From Globodera rostochiensis (lineage: Eukaryota; Nematoda; Chromadorea; Rhabditida; Heteroderidae), in the NCBI GenBank assembly GCA_018350325.1, contig JAEVLN010000006.1, positions 705,193 to 769,192 on the forward strand: 64,000 nucleotides of DNA. The letters run 5' to 3'. Shown here in pieces: positions 22,040-33,290 of this stretch; positions within the stretch are counted from its first letter, which is position 1, and the number at the start of each line of letters is the position of its first letter. Made by a program: the position numbers and the translations under genes. The notes below the pieces were generated by a model. The model saw only the letters and a list, made by a program, of their open reading frames with translations. It searched no databases and had not been told where the DNA came from.

Positions 22040-23355
22040 GTCGGTCACTCACGTCCCAGAGACATTCTTGTCACGGCCATTCCCGTCCCAGAGATTTATC
22101 GTCCCGGCCATTTCCGTCCCAGAGATTTATCGTCCCGGCCATTCCCGTCCCAGAGATTTATCGTCCCGGCCATTCCCGTCCCAGAGATTTATCGTCCCGG
22201 CCATTTCCGTCCCAGAGATTTATCGTCCCGGCCATTCCCGTCCCAGAGATTTATCGTCCCGGCCATTCCCGTCCCAGAGATTTATCGTCCCGGCCATTCC
22301 CGTCCCAGAGATTTATCGTCCCGGCCATTCCCGTCCCAGAGATTTATCGTCCCGGCCATTCCCGTCCCAGAGATTTATCGTCCCGGCCATCCCCGTCCCA
22401 GAGATTTATCGTCCTGGCCATTCCCGTCCCAGAGATTTATCGTCCCGGCCATTCCCGTCCCAGAGATTTATCGTCCCGGCCATTCCGTCCCAGAGATTTA
22501 TCGTCCCGGCCATTCCCGTCCCAGAGATTTATCGTCCCGGCCATTCCGTCCCAGAGATTTATCGTCCCGGCCATTCCCGTCCCAGAGATTTATCGTCCCG
22601 GCCATTTCCGTCCCAGAGATTTATCGTCCCGGCCATTCCCGTTCAAGAGATTTATCGTCCCGGCCATTCCCGTCCCAGAGATTTATCGTCCCGGCCATTC
22701 CGTCCCAGAGATTTATCGTCCGGCCTTTCCGTCCCAGAGGATTTATCGTCCCGGCCATTCCGTCCCAGAGATTTATCGTCCCGGCCATTCCCGTCCCAGA
22801 GATTTATCGTCCCGGCCATTTCCGTCCCAGAGATTTATCGTCCCGGCCATTCCGTCCCAGAGATTTATCGTCCCGGCCATTCCCGTCCCAGAGATTTATC
22901 GTCCCGGCCATTTCCGTCCCAGAGATTTATCGTCCCGGCCATTCCGTCCCAGAGATTTATCGTCCCGGCCATTCCCGTCCCCAGAGATTTATCGTCCCGG
23001 CCATTCCCGTCCCAGAGATTTATCGTCCCGGCCATTCCCGTCCCAGAGATTTATCGTCCCGGCCATTTCCGTCCCAGAGATTTATCGTCCCGGCCATTCC
23101 CGTCCCAGAGATTTATCGTCCCGGCCATTCCCGTCCCAGAGATTTATCGTCCGGCCTTCCCGTCCCAGAGATTTATCGTCCCGGCCATTCCCGTCCCAGA
23201 GATTTATCGTCCCGGCCATCCCCGTCCCAGAGATTTATCGTCCTGGCCATTCCCGTCCCAGAGATTTATCGTCCCGGCCATCCCCGTCCCAGAGATTTAT
23301 CGTCCTGGCCATTCCCGTCCCAGAGATTTATCGTCCCGCCCATTCCCGTCCCGAC
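22040..23355. repeat. 31-bp minisatellite, about 42 units
   Basis: The unit ATTCCCGTCCCAGAGATTTA + TCGTCCCGGCC repeats about 42 times, with a few 1-base indels and CCTGG variants. Because 31 is not a multiple of three and the unit has no stop on the plus strand, all three forward frames stay open for more than 450 codons and show the same 31-residue pattern. I treat those frames as artefacts. Confidence 0.92.
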
Positions 23356-23601
23356 CAGTGCCGTTTCATAGCCACTCGTCTCGACCGTTCCCGTCCCACC
23401 CACAAATTTCCTTTATTCCAAAGAAGGATTAATACACAAAATCAAAATGGCGGGACTGGACTGACCTCCACCGCCTGGCACGGTCCGGAGTTTTATCCGG
23501 GAAATCCCGGGATAATAAATCAATCGTCTAAAAAAATCCGGATTTTTAAACCGCTCAAAAATAAATGATTAAAGGGCAGAACCCAAATTTTTTCTCAAAA
23601 A

Positions 23602-25075
23602 TTATTGCCCAAATTGTCCCATAAAAAGTCGCGCGCTCCTCCCACCCCTCGTGGGGCGTTTAACGAACGCCTGCGCAAATTAAAAAAAGTTCGATTGATG
23701 AAAATGAAAATTGTCATCGGAGGGCAGGCAGCCAAAAAACAAACAAAAATTGAAATGATTCGATTAGGGGGACAAATAATGTGAGGGCAGACAAACACCA
23801 AAATTCTTTGGTATTATTTTTTTAATTCCAACTTATTTTTTGTGACCAAAATATTGTTATTTTCACCAGAAAATTACTTTTATTTATTTTTTAAAAAACT
23901 ATTAGATTTGTTTATTCAAAGAATCCACGCTTTTTACAAAATCTTTTTTTTTGCCATATTTTTCCTGCCATTTTTTGGCATTTTTCTCACAAATTCCTAA
24001 ATATGTTCTGAACCCCCGAGCATCATAAATTGGTATAAATAATAAGGCCCAAAGCGCCCACCTTCAAATTTCCGCTCGGAATTTTTGCTGCGACGCCGCC
24101 CGGCACCTGCGGGCTTAGAAGCATGGCACTTGCCAACGGGAAGGAGGCGGCTCTGCGCGAGCCGAGTCCCCCGCCGCAGGGGTTGAAAAGTGAGGAGGGG
24201 GCGGAGTGCGGCAAAATCATTGAATTTCCTGAAATTTTTTTGTTGTTGAAAATTCTTTAAAATTTACAAATTTTTGTAGGTAGAAATTTAGAACACTAAA
24301 ATGTCATCCCTTTTAATAATAATCGATAAATAATAGGCTACGGTATTTGCTTAGGGAATACTGTACACACATACCGTAGCCTACTCACTCTACCGTAGTA
24401 AAATGCTTGCCGACCTGACATCGATGGACCCGAGCCATTGTTGTCACGGCGGTCGAAGCCGTTGGAGGAATGCGGTTGAGGAAAGCTGTACAAAAAAAGG
24501 GCAGGGATTAGACACAAAATCTAAACATTTTTTAAATTTTCCGCCGGCATTTTTCCTTTTAAAATTGCTTAAATTGCCCAATCTACTTTTGAAATTTATT
24601 TGAGCCAAAATTTGTGAGAATTTTCCATTGAAATTTGAATTCGCCTCCGGGGCATTTCCCCATTGAAATTTGCTTGAAGCGATTTTAAATTTACCCCGGG
24701 GCATTTTCCCCATTGAACTTTGCTTGAAGCGATTTTAAATTCGCTTCCGGGGCATTTCCCCATTGAAATTTGCTTGAAGCGATTTTGAATTCGCCTCCGG
24801 GGCATTTCCCCATTGAAATTTGCTTGATCGATTTTAAATTCGCCTCCGGGGCATTTCCCCATTTTGCTTGAAGCGATTTTGAATTCGCCTCCGGGGCATT
24901 TCCCCATTGAAATTTGCTTGAAGCGATTTTAAATTCGCCCCGGGGCATTTCCCCATTGAAATTTGCCTAAGCGATTTGTGGGGGGGGGGGCATTTCCCTC
25001 CCCAATTTACCGGCGACTTTCGCTGTCCCACGGCCTCGGCGGCGCACTCCGAACGCACTCAATTCCCACCATCAT
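23602..25075 (-). CDS. Possible four-exon gene, 123 residues, unknown
   Basis: Model (minus): 25075-25011, 24485-24415, 24228-24062 and 23670-23602 (TAA). Donors are GTAAAT, GTCGGC and GTGGGC; acceptors are TGTACAG, TTTCAG and GCGCAG. Phases 2, 1 and 0 all agree, which is the main support. The product is G/S/P-rich with no membrane segment: it starts MMVGIECVRSAPP, has GGGLGSRRAASFPLASAM in exon 3, and ends basic with KRPTRGGRSARLFMGQFGQ. No domain recognised. Intron 1 contains the whole 50-bp minisatellite at 24615-24990. The start could lie further upstream, and the last exon has a weak acceptor, so any exon could be wrong. Expression data are the obvious test. Confidence 0.42.
24615..24990. 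repeat. ~50-bp minisatellite, eight units
   Basis: Units of GGGGCATTTCCCCATTGAAA + TTTGCTTGAAGCGATTTTAA + ATTCGCCTCC, with small deletions. GGGGCATTTCCCC is itself a palindrome. The array lies inside intron 1 of the predicted gene at 23602-25075. Confidence 0.85.
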
Positions 25076-25454
25076 TAAGCAAAAATAATAAATATGAATT
25101 TATTTGTTGAGGCGGCGATTGATTCTTCTTCGATGTGCGGTTGAATTGTAGTCAATGAATTGAATGGGTGGAATTGTTTTAATGCTTTTTTTGTTTTGTT
25201 TTTCTCGCCTAAAATGGGAAGGGGAAAATTTTTATTTGAACGCGCATTTTTAGGGGGGAATGTTTAAAATTCAAAAAATGGGAGAAATTAACCAATCTAA
25301 GGGGGGGGGGGTAAATTTTGGAAAGTTCAAGAGGCAAAAGCACCGAAAAACGTCCGCAATTTCGGAAGTTTGGGTTGTGCGTTGTCTTCTAGGGATAGGC
25401 GGCGTCAATTTTATTGCGGCGCGGGCGTGCCGAGAAGCCACCGCGACAAGCACT

Positions 25455-25640
25455 TCACCCTCCTCCCCCTCTCCCCCCCCCCCTGCCACTTGTCCCCCCC
25501 CCTCCCCCTCTCCCCCCCCCTCCCCTCCCCTCCCCCTTGTCCCCCCCCCCTCTCCCCCCCCCCTCCCCTCCCCCTTGTCCCCCCCCTCCCCCTTGTCCCC
25601 CCCCCCTCTCCCCCTCCCCCCTCCCCCTCTCCCCCTCCCC
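25455..25640. repeat. C-rich (CCCCCTCCCC) tract
   Basis: Nearly 190 bases of C with interspersed T and occasional CTTGTCC. All frames through it give P/S/L or G/R/E runs and are artefacts. Confidence 0.8.
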
Positions 25641-25644
25641 ACAC

Positions 25645-28600
25645 TGAGTTTGGTAAGTGATGGGCAGGGCGGCGGCGGCAATGGCAAATTTCACAGCAGC
25701 GGCAGCAGCAAACAGAGGGTACCCTCCCCCCCCCCCCCCCCCCAATAAATCATTCCATCCCTTTGCTGCAAACTTTGTGTTGATCCTCGATCCGCAGCAC
25801 AGCACACACACACTCTAGCTATCTAAGCTAACTGGTTGTTGTTCACAGTTCAGATCAGAGATGAGAAAGCAAATTGTGTAGGGGCGGGCGGGGGCTTCGC
25901 ATCAATTTTCATAAGCGGAAATTCGGAAAAAAATTCCGCCATCCCCCAACTCATTTGTATGGTATTCATGTATTTGTATGTGTGTGGGTAAGCTTTTTGT
26001 GTATGTGTACGCTTTTTGGCCAAAAGTCACAAGTAGAAAAATGGGCAAATTGAGCGGGGGAAGGAATGTTTCGCGTGCCGGAAATTTGGTACAAATTCCG
26101 TCCCTATCCCAAAAGGTTAGGCAAGCAAAATGTTTACGCCAAATTTTGGGTTTCGTTCTTTTTGACCATAAATTTTTTAAAGTGTAAACGATCCGTTTAG
26201 CTTCATCGTGGCGTTGTGTATTTAAGTTGGCGATATGTTTAAATCGGTAGAAAAAGAAACTTCAATTTTCTCCGTTAAATAGAAACGGGGGAAAAAAGGA
26301 AAATGTATAGAAACTTTTGCTCTTTAATTTGCATAAAAATAAATAAAAAGGGTGGAGGTGGGGGGCATTTGAGTGAGTGAGTGTAATGGAGGAGCAGAGC
26401 AGGCGCATGGATTGTGGCAAGGGAAAAGGACGCGCTGACCCGACTTTGTACTCGCCCACATTGACCGCCAATGTGTGCCCGCCCTCCTCCAGTAGGTGGA
26501 CGTTATGGACGGACGGGTTGAGGGGGGGGGGAGGGGGGGGGGTGTGCTGATATGGGAGAGGGGTCAGTGGACGACGGGCGCAAGACGGACGGACGGCGTA
26601 CGAGTTGGGCAAAAATGATGGATGAGAGGGAGAAAGGGGGGGGGGCGGGGAGGGGGGGGGGGAGTTCTCTTATCAGATGGACGACGATGATGGCATAATT
26701 TTAATACAATTTGTTCATAAAAAAGAGCTTTTTAGACAAAAAACAAAAAAAATTGTTTGATCAGGACATTTTAAAACCGGCAATTTTTCGGTATTTTCCC
26801 GCTCTCAAGTCAAAAGATGGTGGCAATTTAGTCGTGGAAAATTCATGCGATTCCTTCATAAATTGGAGGAGTAAAAATTTGAAAATTTATTACATTCTTT
26901 TAAATTTAATTAATGAATATTAAAAATTTTTGTTTCAAAAAATGGCATTTTTTATGTTTTTTTGGAATCCCAAGGCGTTCAATGAATTTTATCCATCTTA
27001 AGACTCATTTACGCGTCCCCCCCGGCGCCCCCTAAAAAATTGCAAATCCCCTTAATTCCATGGAAACTCCTTGAACTCCTTGAAAAGCAATGTTTTGTGT
27101 CGTTCTTCTCGTCGTATACGCTCCATAAATTTGTCGACGGAACAAATTTTCGCACCCGAAATTGTTGAAGAAGCATGTGCACGTGCATTTCCGCTGCACA
27201 CCAACGGACGAACGGTGTGGACGCGTTGTTGGAGGACAAAAATGGGCGACGGCGACGGCGAGAGGACGGACTCCCGACGAAACGAAGACGACGACGGTAA
27301 TGACCACCGACCGTCCCCCCCCCCCGCCTGCCGTAGTTGCTGATGATCATTTTTTCAAAGGACAGCGGCTGCTGTAAGTGTCGCCACCGAAAATGATTGA
27401 TAATTCGTCTCGGGACGGTTGCGCCCCGCTCGCCGCCGCAGCCGACGCCGCAGGGGAATCAAACAATTTGGAAGAGATAAGGCGGGGGGGGGGAGGCGAA
27501 GGGCGGGCGAAGAGAATATGCGAATGGTTTTGGGCGAATGGACTTTTGGGGGCAAATCGCATCGAAATCAAAAACAAAGTGATCCAAAATATGTTATGTT
27601 CATTCAGATGCGGGAAAGGGCAAAAAATGGGTGCCAAAAATGGAACTTTAAAACGCTAAATTGGACCAAAAAAGGGATTTTTGTGCCAAAATGGAAATTT
27701 AAATGCGTGCCATCGGCTGGCGCCAATATGGCAAAAATGCTAGGAATAGGACCGCGCTATAAAGGGAATTTGCCAGAGATATAATAAAATTGCAGTCGAT
27801 TTGGGCTAACGCCCGAAATTACCCGTCGAGACAAAATCCCGAAAATACTCCCGGAAAAGCCGGCGTAGCCCTTTTTTTAGATTGCCCAAAAAAGCCCGCT
27901 CGGGTCAAAGCCAATTTATAGCCGGGCCAAGGATCAATCAGAGAGTTTCTTAATGTTGACAAGAAAAAAACAAATATTTTGCTGGAGGCGATCAAAAACA
28001 TTGTCATTAATCAAATGAAGAACGAATGTTTTTTGTCTAAAGATCAACAAAATTGGGAGGCCTTTGACAAGAAAAAAATGGTCAAAAGGCCAAAACAAAA
28101 AGCCAAAGAGCAAAAATTCCGCCCAAAAGTCCATTTTATCCATCCGACAAAATGGTGGCCAAAATCTTGCAGAAAATGGTCAATTTATTTATAGGCAAAA
28201 TATTTATTATATCATTAATTGCCTAACCCTCAAAAATGTGTTTCATAAATAGAAAATGTTTTGTCAACATTTTCTGATCGAAAACTGAACCCCCCATTCA
28301 TTAAAGAAGAGTTCAAAAATCTGGTAAACATAAACATTAAGAGAAACAGAGGTAAATCACGAATCACGAGAAGACAAAAACATTGCCAACTTTAAACCTC
28401 AAAAATTTTGTTGTGCTTTTTGCGACTTTTAAAATCACGCACACAAAAATGAGGCGTTAAAAAGCCTAAAAAATGCTGATAAACTCATCAAGGCGTTTAA
28501 ATCCCTGAAAATATTTGATCCAAATTCTTGAACAAACAAAGAAAACAAAATTCAAAACTCCTAAGAGACGCAGAAAACCCCCCGAACAATCCTTTAAACC

Positions 28601-31485
28601 CCTTGGGGGAGGAAAGTCATGAAAATCGTAAAATAAATAATCCATATTTGATCATTGATCGGCAGGCACATAAACGTGCAATTATAAATTGGAAAATGTG
28701 CATTGTTTGGCAGTCCATCATTTAGTCTCCATTGATTGATTCGAGAGCACTAATTTCGTTCAGAGGGGGGGGGATATCCGTCAGCTGTGGCAGTCTGGCT
28801 CAGTCACGGGTGGGCCAGCCACCACCACAGGACCGGAGATAAAAAAGTTTGAAGCGATTTTTGATGTGCTCAGCGGCGGCAAACACACGCACAAATTTGA
28901 AAAGCAGCAAACAGAAAACAGAAAGTGCAGGCACAAAACGAACGAAATGAATGCGCCTCCCCCCGGGGGGGGGGGCGGCACAAAGAACGGCGGCCGGCGG
29001 GTCGGCTTTACCTTCTTCTTAAGCCTCTGAAGTGGATGTAAAAGCATGACAAAGGGGGGGGGGAAGCGTCACATGTCCCAAAGTTTAATGAGTTGCGTTT
29101 AGAAAAGCGGAACATTTTTGCCGAATTAATTTGCAGCACAAAAATGTATCGAGTTCGGGCCGCGGATGGGTATGCCGGTGTCCCTGGATTTCCGGATCCG
29201 CCGGTCTATGATTATTATTTTTCGTGCATGCTCTTGCACTTGCATGGGGCGCAGGAAGGCATGCGTGTGCATGCAAATGCACACTGCACGCATGCACGAT
29301 GGGAGGCGGGGCGGGGGAGGAGGGCATAACAAAAAAAAGAAACAAAAATGTACTAATAATTTTAAGAAAAATGAAGCATTTATAAAAATGTAAGGCGCAA
29401 AATTGAAACTTCTTTAATGATGATTGAGACTTTGACTAATGAATAAATGAAAAGCTTCTTAAATCATGTGAAGCGGCGAAAAGCGGTAGGACTTCCGCCG
29501 CTTAAGCGCGGGGCGCCGTCGTCGTTTCACAAAATCATCAGCCGCCGGGCGGTCGATTTGAGTGTTTTCGTGGCCCCTAAAAACTTCAAAAATTTCAGCA
29601 AACAAAAATTTGTTGGGGCCGCCAAAACGACGCGTGACGTGGAGGGGGGGGGGGGGTGTCCCCCCATTTTGCTTAAGCAGCTAAAGAAAGCGGTTTTGAA
29701 TGCCAAAAAATGTGGTGGCGCAAAAATAGAAGCAACAACAACAAATGCACACAAAAAAATGTAAATATAAAATAATGCGCGGGAAAGGATGAAGGCGACA
29801 AAAGCGGCACGGCACGCGCGGCGTTTTGCACCAAAAATGAAATTAAAAATCTAAATAATGTCCAACTAACTAATTAAACATCCAATAACTAATCAAATTT
29901 GTATGTTCGAGGCCGGGCAAGAATTTTTTGGGAGTTTGTCGGCATTTTGGGTTCGGGATCCCGGACCGGGCATTACATTAATCGAGTCGGAGGGATTCCC
30001 GGGCGCCGGGAATCGAGAAAATTCCCGTCCCGCCCGATTCCCGGCCCGAATTGATCTTGAAACGGGACTTCCCGTCCGCGCCCTAATAACAATTGTATGT
30101 ATTAATTGCGATAATAAATTTAACGGATAAAAGTAGGGGAAGATGAATTTTTTCCCCCATTTTTTAAAATACAATCTACTCAATTTCCACACTCTTTTTT
30201 TCAGCATTTGTTTAAAAAGGACCCCATTTATATAAAGGGTGGAAAATCATTCATAAATACATAAAAAGGCCTTGAAAGAATATTTTGTTTTTTCCGAATT
30301 TTTGTAAAAAAAATTTTTTCGGAATAGCGTCACCGCCGAAGAGATGAGCGCGCGTGCGCGTTCGAGATTTTGCTATTGAAATTTAGGGGCAAAAAGACCT
30401 TCACAATGAATGGAACAAATAATACACAAAATGTGAAATGGTTTTGTGGTGCTGATCACATCTGCTGATGATTATGATCAGAGCCCCCCCCCCCCGGCGT
30501 TTGGGTGGGCGCACTTTTGTGCAAAAAATGAACAAAATGAAAATGGTCGGTCTTTGACCGCCGGTGAAGAAAAAAATAATTACGATAAACTTTGGTATTC
30601 CAAACAAAAAATAGCAAAAATGACGCGTGAAAATGTAAAATTTCCTGACAAAAACAGCACACGTAGGTAGGCAGAACGAATAACAATTTGGACAAAACAA
30701 AAAATGGGGAAAAAAATATTTATTATAAATTAATGTAAATTTGTCGAAATATTTAAATGGCAAAACGTTAAAAAGATAACAAAAAAGAAAAAAAAACTTG
30801 CAACAATTGAATTTTAAAAACTCATATAAATTTAAGACGCAAAAAAATGCAGCAATACTTTTTACCTAAACAAAAATGAAATTATTTAAAAAATTGACTG
30901 AACCAACCCGCCAAATTATTTAACAAAAAGTGAGGCGTTTGTTTTTTCGTCGCGGGGCGTTGCGAATATCGCAGAGAATTAAAAACAGCTGTTAAAGTTA
31001 GCGGGCGGCGTTTGGGGGGGGGCTTAATTTTTGCGCGGGATTTATCACGATTTTTGTTTTTAGCGGTAAATTTTAGCAAAATTTGATCCCCCGAAATGAT
31101 CAAAAAAAATTGGGTGAAGTTCGTTTGAGTACGTACGTACTCACACTCTTCGACAGAAGCAACTGATCGATCGACACGCTTAGGTTGCGGACGAAGGCCG
31201 CCCGAACATTTGAATGAAAAAAAGGGGCCTAAAATTGGCCTAGTCCCCGGAAGGGATGGAGGCGGCAAAGTGTTTGAAAAAGTCGACGCCAAAAATGCAT
31301 CAAATTATTGCCAGCGGGCGCAAGGAAAGCATCGAAAAACAACCGGTGGTTAATGATGATTAGGGATGGCATTTTTAGGCACTAAAAACGCGAAAAAGGC
31401 GCCTAAAAATGTGCCCCCCGGTGAGGCTGTTTATTTACATTTTGAAATTGACAAAAACGAAACGCTGCGGAATAAATAAATAAAT
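25645..31485. other. No confident gene in about 5.8 kb
   Basis: Alternating AT-rich DNA and GC-rich islands (26400-26600, 27060-27480, 28780-29010, 29160-29320, 29460-29700) with many G or C homopolymers. Some islands have open frames on both strands. For example, 28779-29028 is open on plus for about 83 codons, and a minus-strand frame near 26450-26520 reads HNVHLLEEGGHTLAVNVGEY. I could not build a phase-consistent gene from them. A small GGGATTCCCGGGCGCCGGG-type repeat lies at 29945-30085. Confidence 0.35.
31360..31420 (+). repeat. Short dispersed repeat, copy 1 of a pair
   Basis: TAGGGATGGCATTTTTAGGC + ACTAAAAACGCG + GGCGCCTAAAAA closely matches the segment at 63560-63615. It has TAGNG-like starts, as in hAT-type MITEs, but no complete right end was identified. 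Confidence 0.45.
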
Positions 31486-31489
31486 AAAT

Positions 31490-31765
31490 GGAAGTTGAGA
31501 AGAAGCAGAGAAAGAGAGAGAGAGAAAGAGAATATGACGAATATAGAGAGGGAAAGGCATAGTGAGAGAGAGAGAGAGAAAGCAAGCTAGAGAGAGATAA
31601 AAGAAAAATATGAAAGAGAGAGTGTTAGAGCGAAAGATGCAAGAGCGGGAGGGAGAGAGCGAAAAAGAGAGAGAGAGTGAGTGCAAAAGAGAAAGATGAA
31701 GAGGGAGAGAGAGAGTTAGAGCGAAAGATGAAGATTAAGAGAGAGAGAGAGAATAAAAGTGTGGC
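31490..31765. repeat. GAGAGA purine-rich microsatellite
   Basis: About 275 bases of GAGAGAGA/AAAGAGAGAG with scattered interruptions. The minus-strand L/S/F frames are artefacts. Confidence 0.8.
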
Positions 31766-32950
31766 AGCAAGCCAGAGAAAAGCTGCTGGTAATAAGAAAT
31801 AGTGGCAGCTGGTGGTGGGGGGGAGGGGTGGGGGTTTGGGGGGTTGCTTTTTTTCTCTACTCCGCCCTTCTCTGCACTATTTCCTTTTAGTCTGCCTTCT
31901 CTGCTGTGTCACATGGGGCGTCAGAGATGCAGTGGAATTCATTCAACAAACACCGCACGAAATTGCCGGCAAAAATATTTAAAATCAAACGAACGTTTTC
32001 AATGGCTCAAAAATGTACCAAATTTATTTAAAATAAAAATTTATTGAATTTACAATTAAAAAACAAAAGAATTTAAATTCAAACAAAATACTCAAAAATA
32101 AATAAAATAAAATTATTCAATGTTCACAAATCAAATTATTGCTGCTGTTCGCCAATTTGTTGCCGATAAAAATTTTGTGTCCAAAATAAAATTGTATTTT
32201 CCCCTAAAGGCGGCGGCCCCCGGCGCCAGACGTCGTCCGACATAATTTATCTCTTATCAAAACCTTTTCTCCACCAACATTTTATGGCGCTGATTTTTTG
32301 CTTTGATTAAATAAAAATTTACAATATCAAAAAATTCGAATTGAAATAAAAAAAAGGGAAAAATCCCTCCAAGGAACATAAAAAAATTTTGCCCAAAATT
32401 GTCGGGGACGCGGGGTTGTCGGGGGTGGAACTGTCGGGGGTCGGGGAATTATGAAAATTTAACGATTTTTTGAAAATTAAACAAATGAATTTGAATTTTG
32501 AAAAATCAGTCGACCTCAAGGCGAATTTATAAATGCAACAAATGCTTATGATTCATACCTATATACATTTATTATTCACCCAATAAAAGCGCGTCAATGT
32601 CTTTTTAATATTTTTAATAATTTCCCATAAAAAAGGGGTCAGAGATTTTTTTGATTTAACACTCCGAAATTTACATAAATTCGAACATTCGTTACCAATG
32701 CTCGGGGTGGCCATCCTAAACAAAAAACTGGAAATCGGAATGTTGAAAGAGCCGGGCCCGGCGGTTACCAGGACCCCGGCACCTTTTGGGCGCGCCACAA
32801 AGTTATGGCCAGAAAAAACCCTCGAATTGCCCATTTTTGGCGTTTTTCACTTTTTTGCCATATGGCTATAACATTCAGAAGAAGCTATCATCAAACAAAA
32901 CAGCTAATCAATTGAACAAGGAAAAGTTATGGCCAGAAAAGTCCCCTACG
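31766..32950. other. No gene recognised
   Basis: A/T-rich, with one GGGGTCGGGGACGCGGGG-like cluster near 32400-32450. Frames at 31802-32047 and 32559-32834 lack domains. Confidence 0.4.
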
Positions 32951-32954
32951 GCGT

Positions 32955-33290
32955 TTTTGCATCCAGGACTTCCAGGATTCCAGGACTTCCAGGGTTCAAG
33001 GACTTCCAGGATTCAAAGACTTCCAGGATTCAAGACTTCCAGGATTCCAGAACTTCCAGGACTTCCAGAACATCTCCAGAACTTCCAGGATTCCAGGACT
33101 TCCCGGAATCCAGGACCTCCAGAACTTCCAGGATTCAAGGACTTCTAGGATTCAAGGACTTCCAGGATTCCAGAACTTCCAGGACTTCCAGAACATCTCC
33201 AGAACTTCCAGGACTTCTCCGGAATCCAGAACTTCCAGAACTTCCAGGATTCTAGGACTTCCAGGATTCAAAGACTTCCAGGATTTTTAT
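32955..33290. repeat. ACTTCCAGGATTC minisatellite
   Basis: Irregular 10-15-base units (ACTTCCAGGATTCCAG, AACTTCCAGG, ACATCTCCAG) repeated about 30 times. Two overlapping frames translate it to R/T/S/P/E runs and are artefacts. Confidence 0.8.

Noticed and set aside
21964..23568. Three overlapping plus-strand frames of 454-534 codons
   Set aside because: They are one 31-bp tandem repeat without stops read in three frames; the peptides are identical permutations and have no start context or domain.
16552..24990. Minisatellites as possible CRISPR arrays
   Set aside because: Units are contiguous without unique spacers, and the sequence is eukaryotic.
25260..25811. Overlapping proline-rich and glycine-rich frames up to 162 codons on both strands
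   Set aside because: C-run low complexity open in all frames, with no conserved segment.
32786..33255. Two plus-strand R/T/S/P/E-rich frames
   Set aside because: ACTTCCAGGATTC minisatellite read in two frames.
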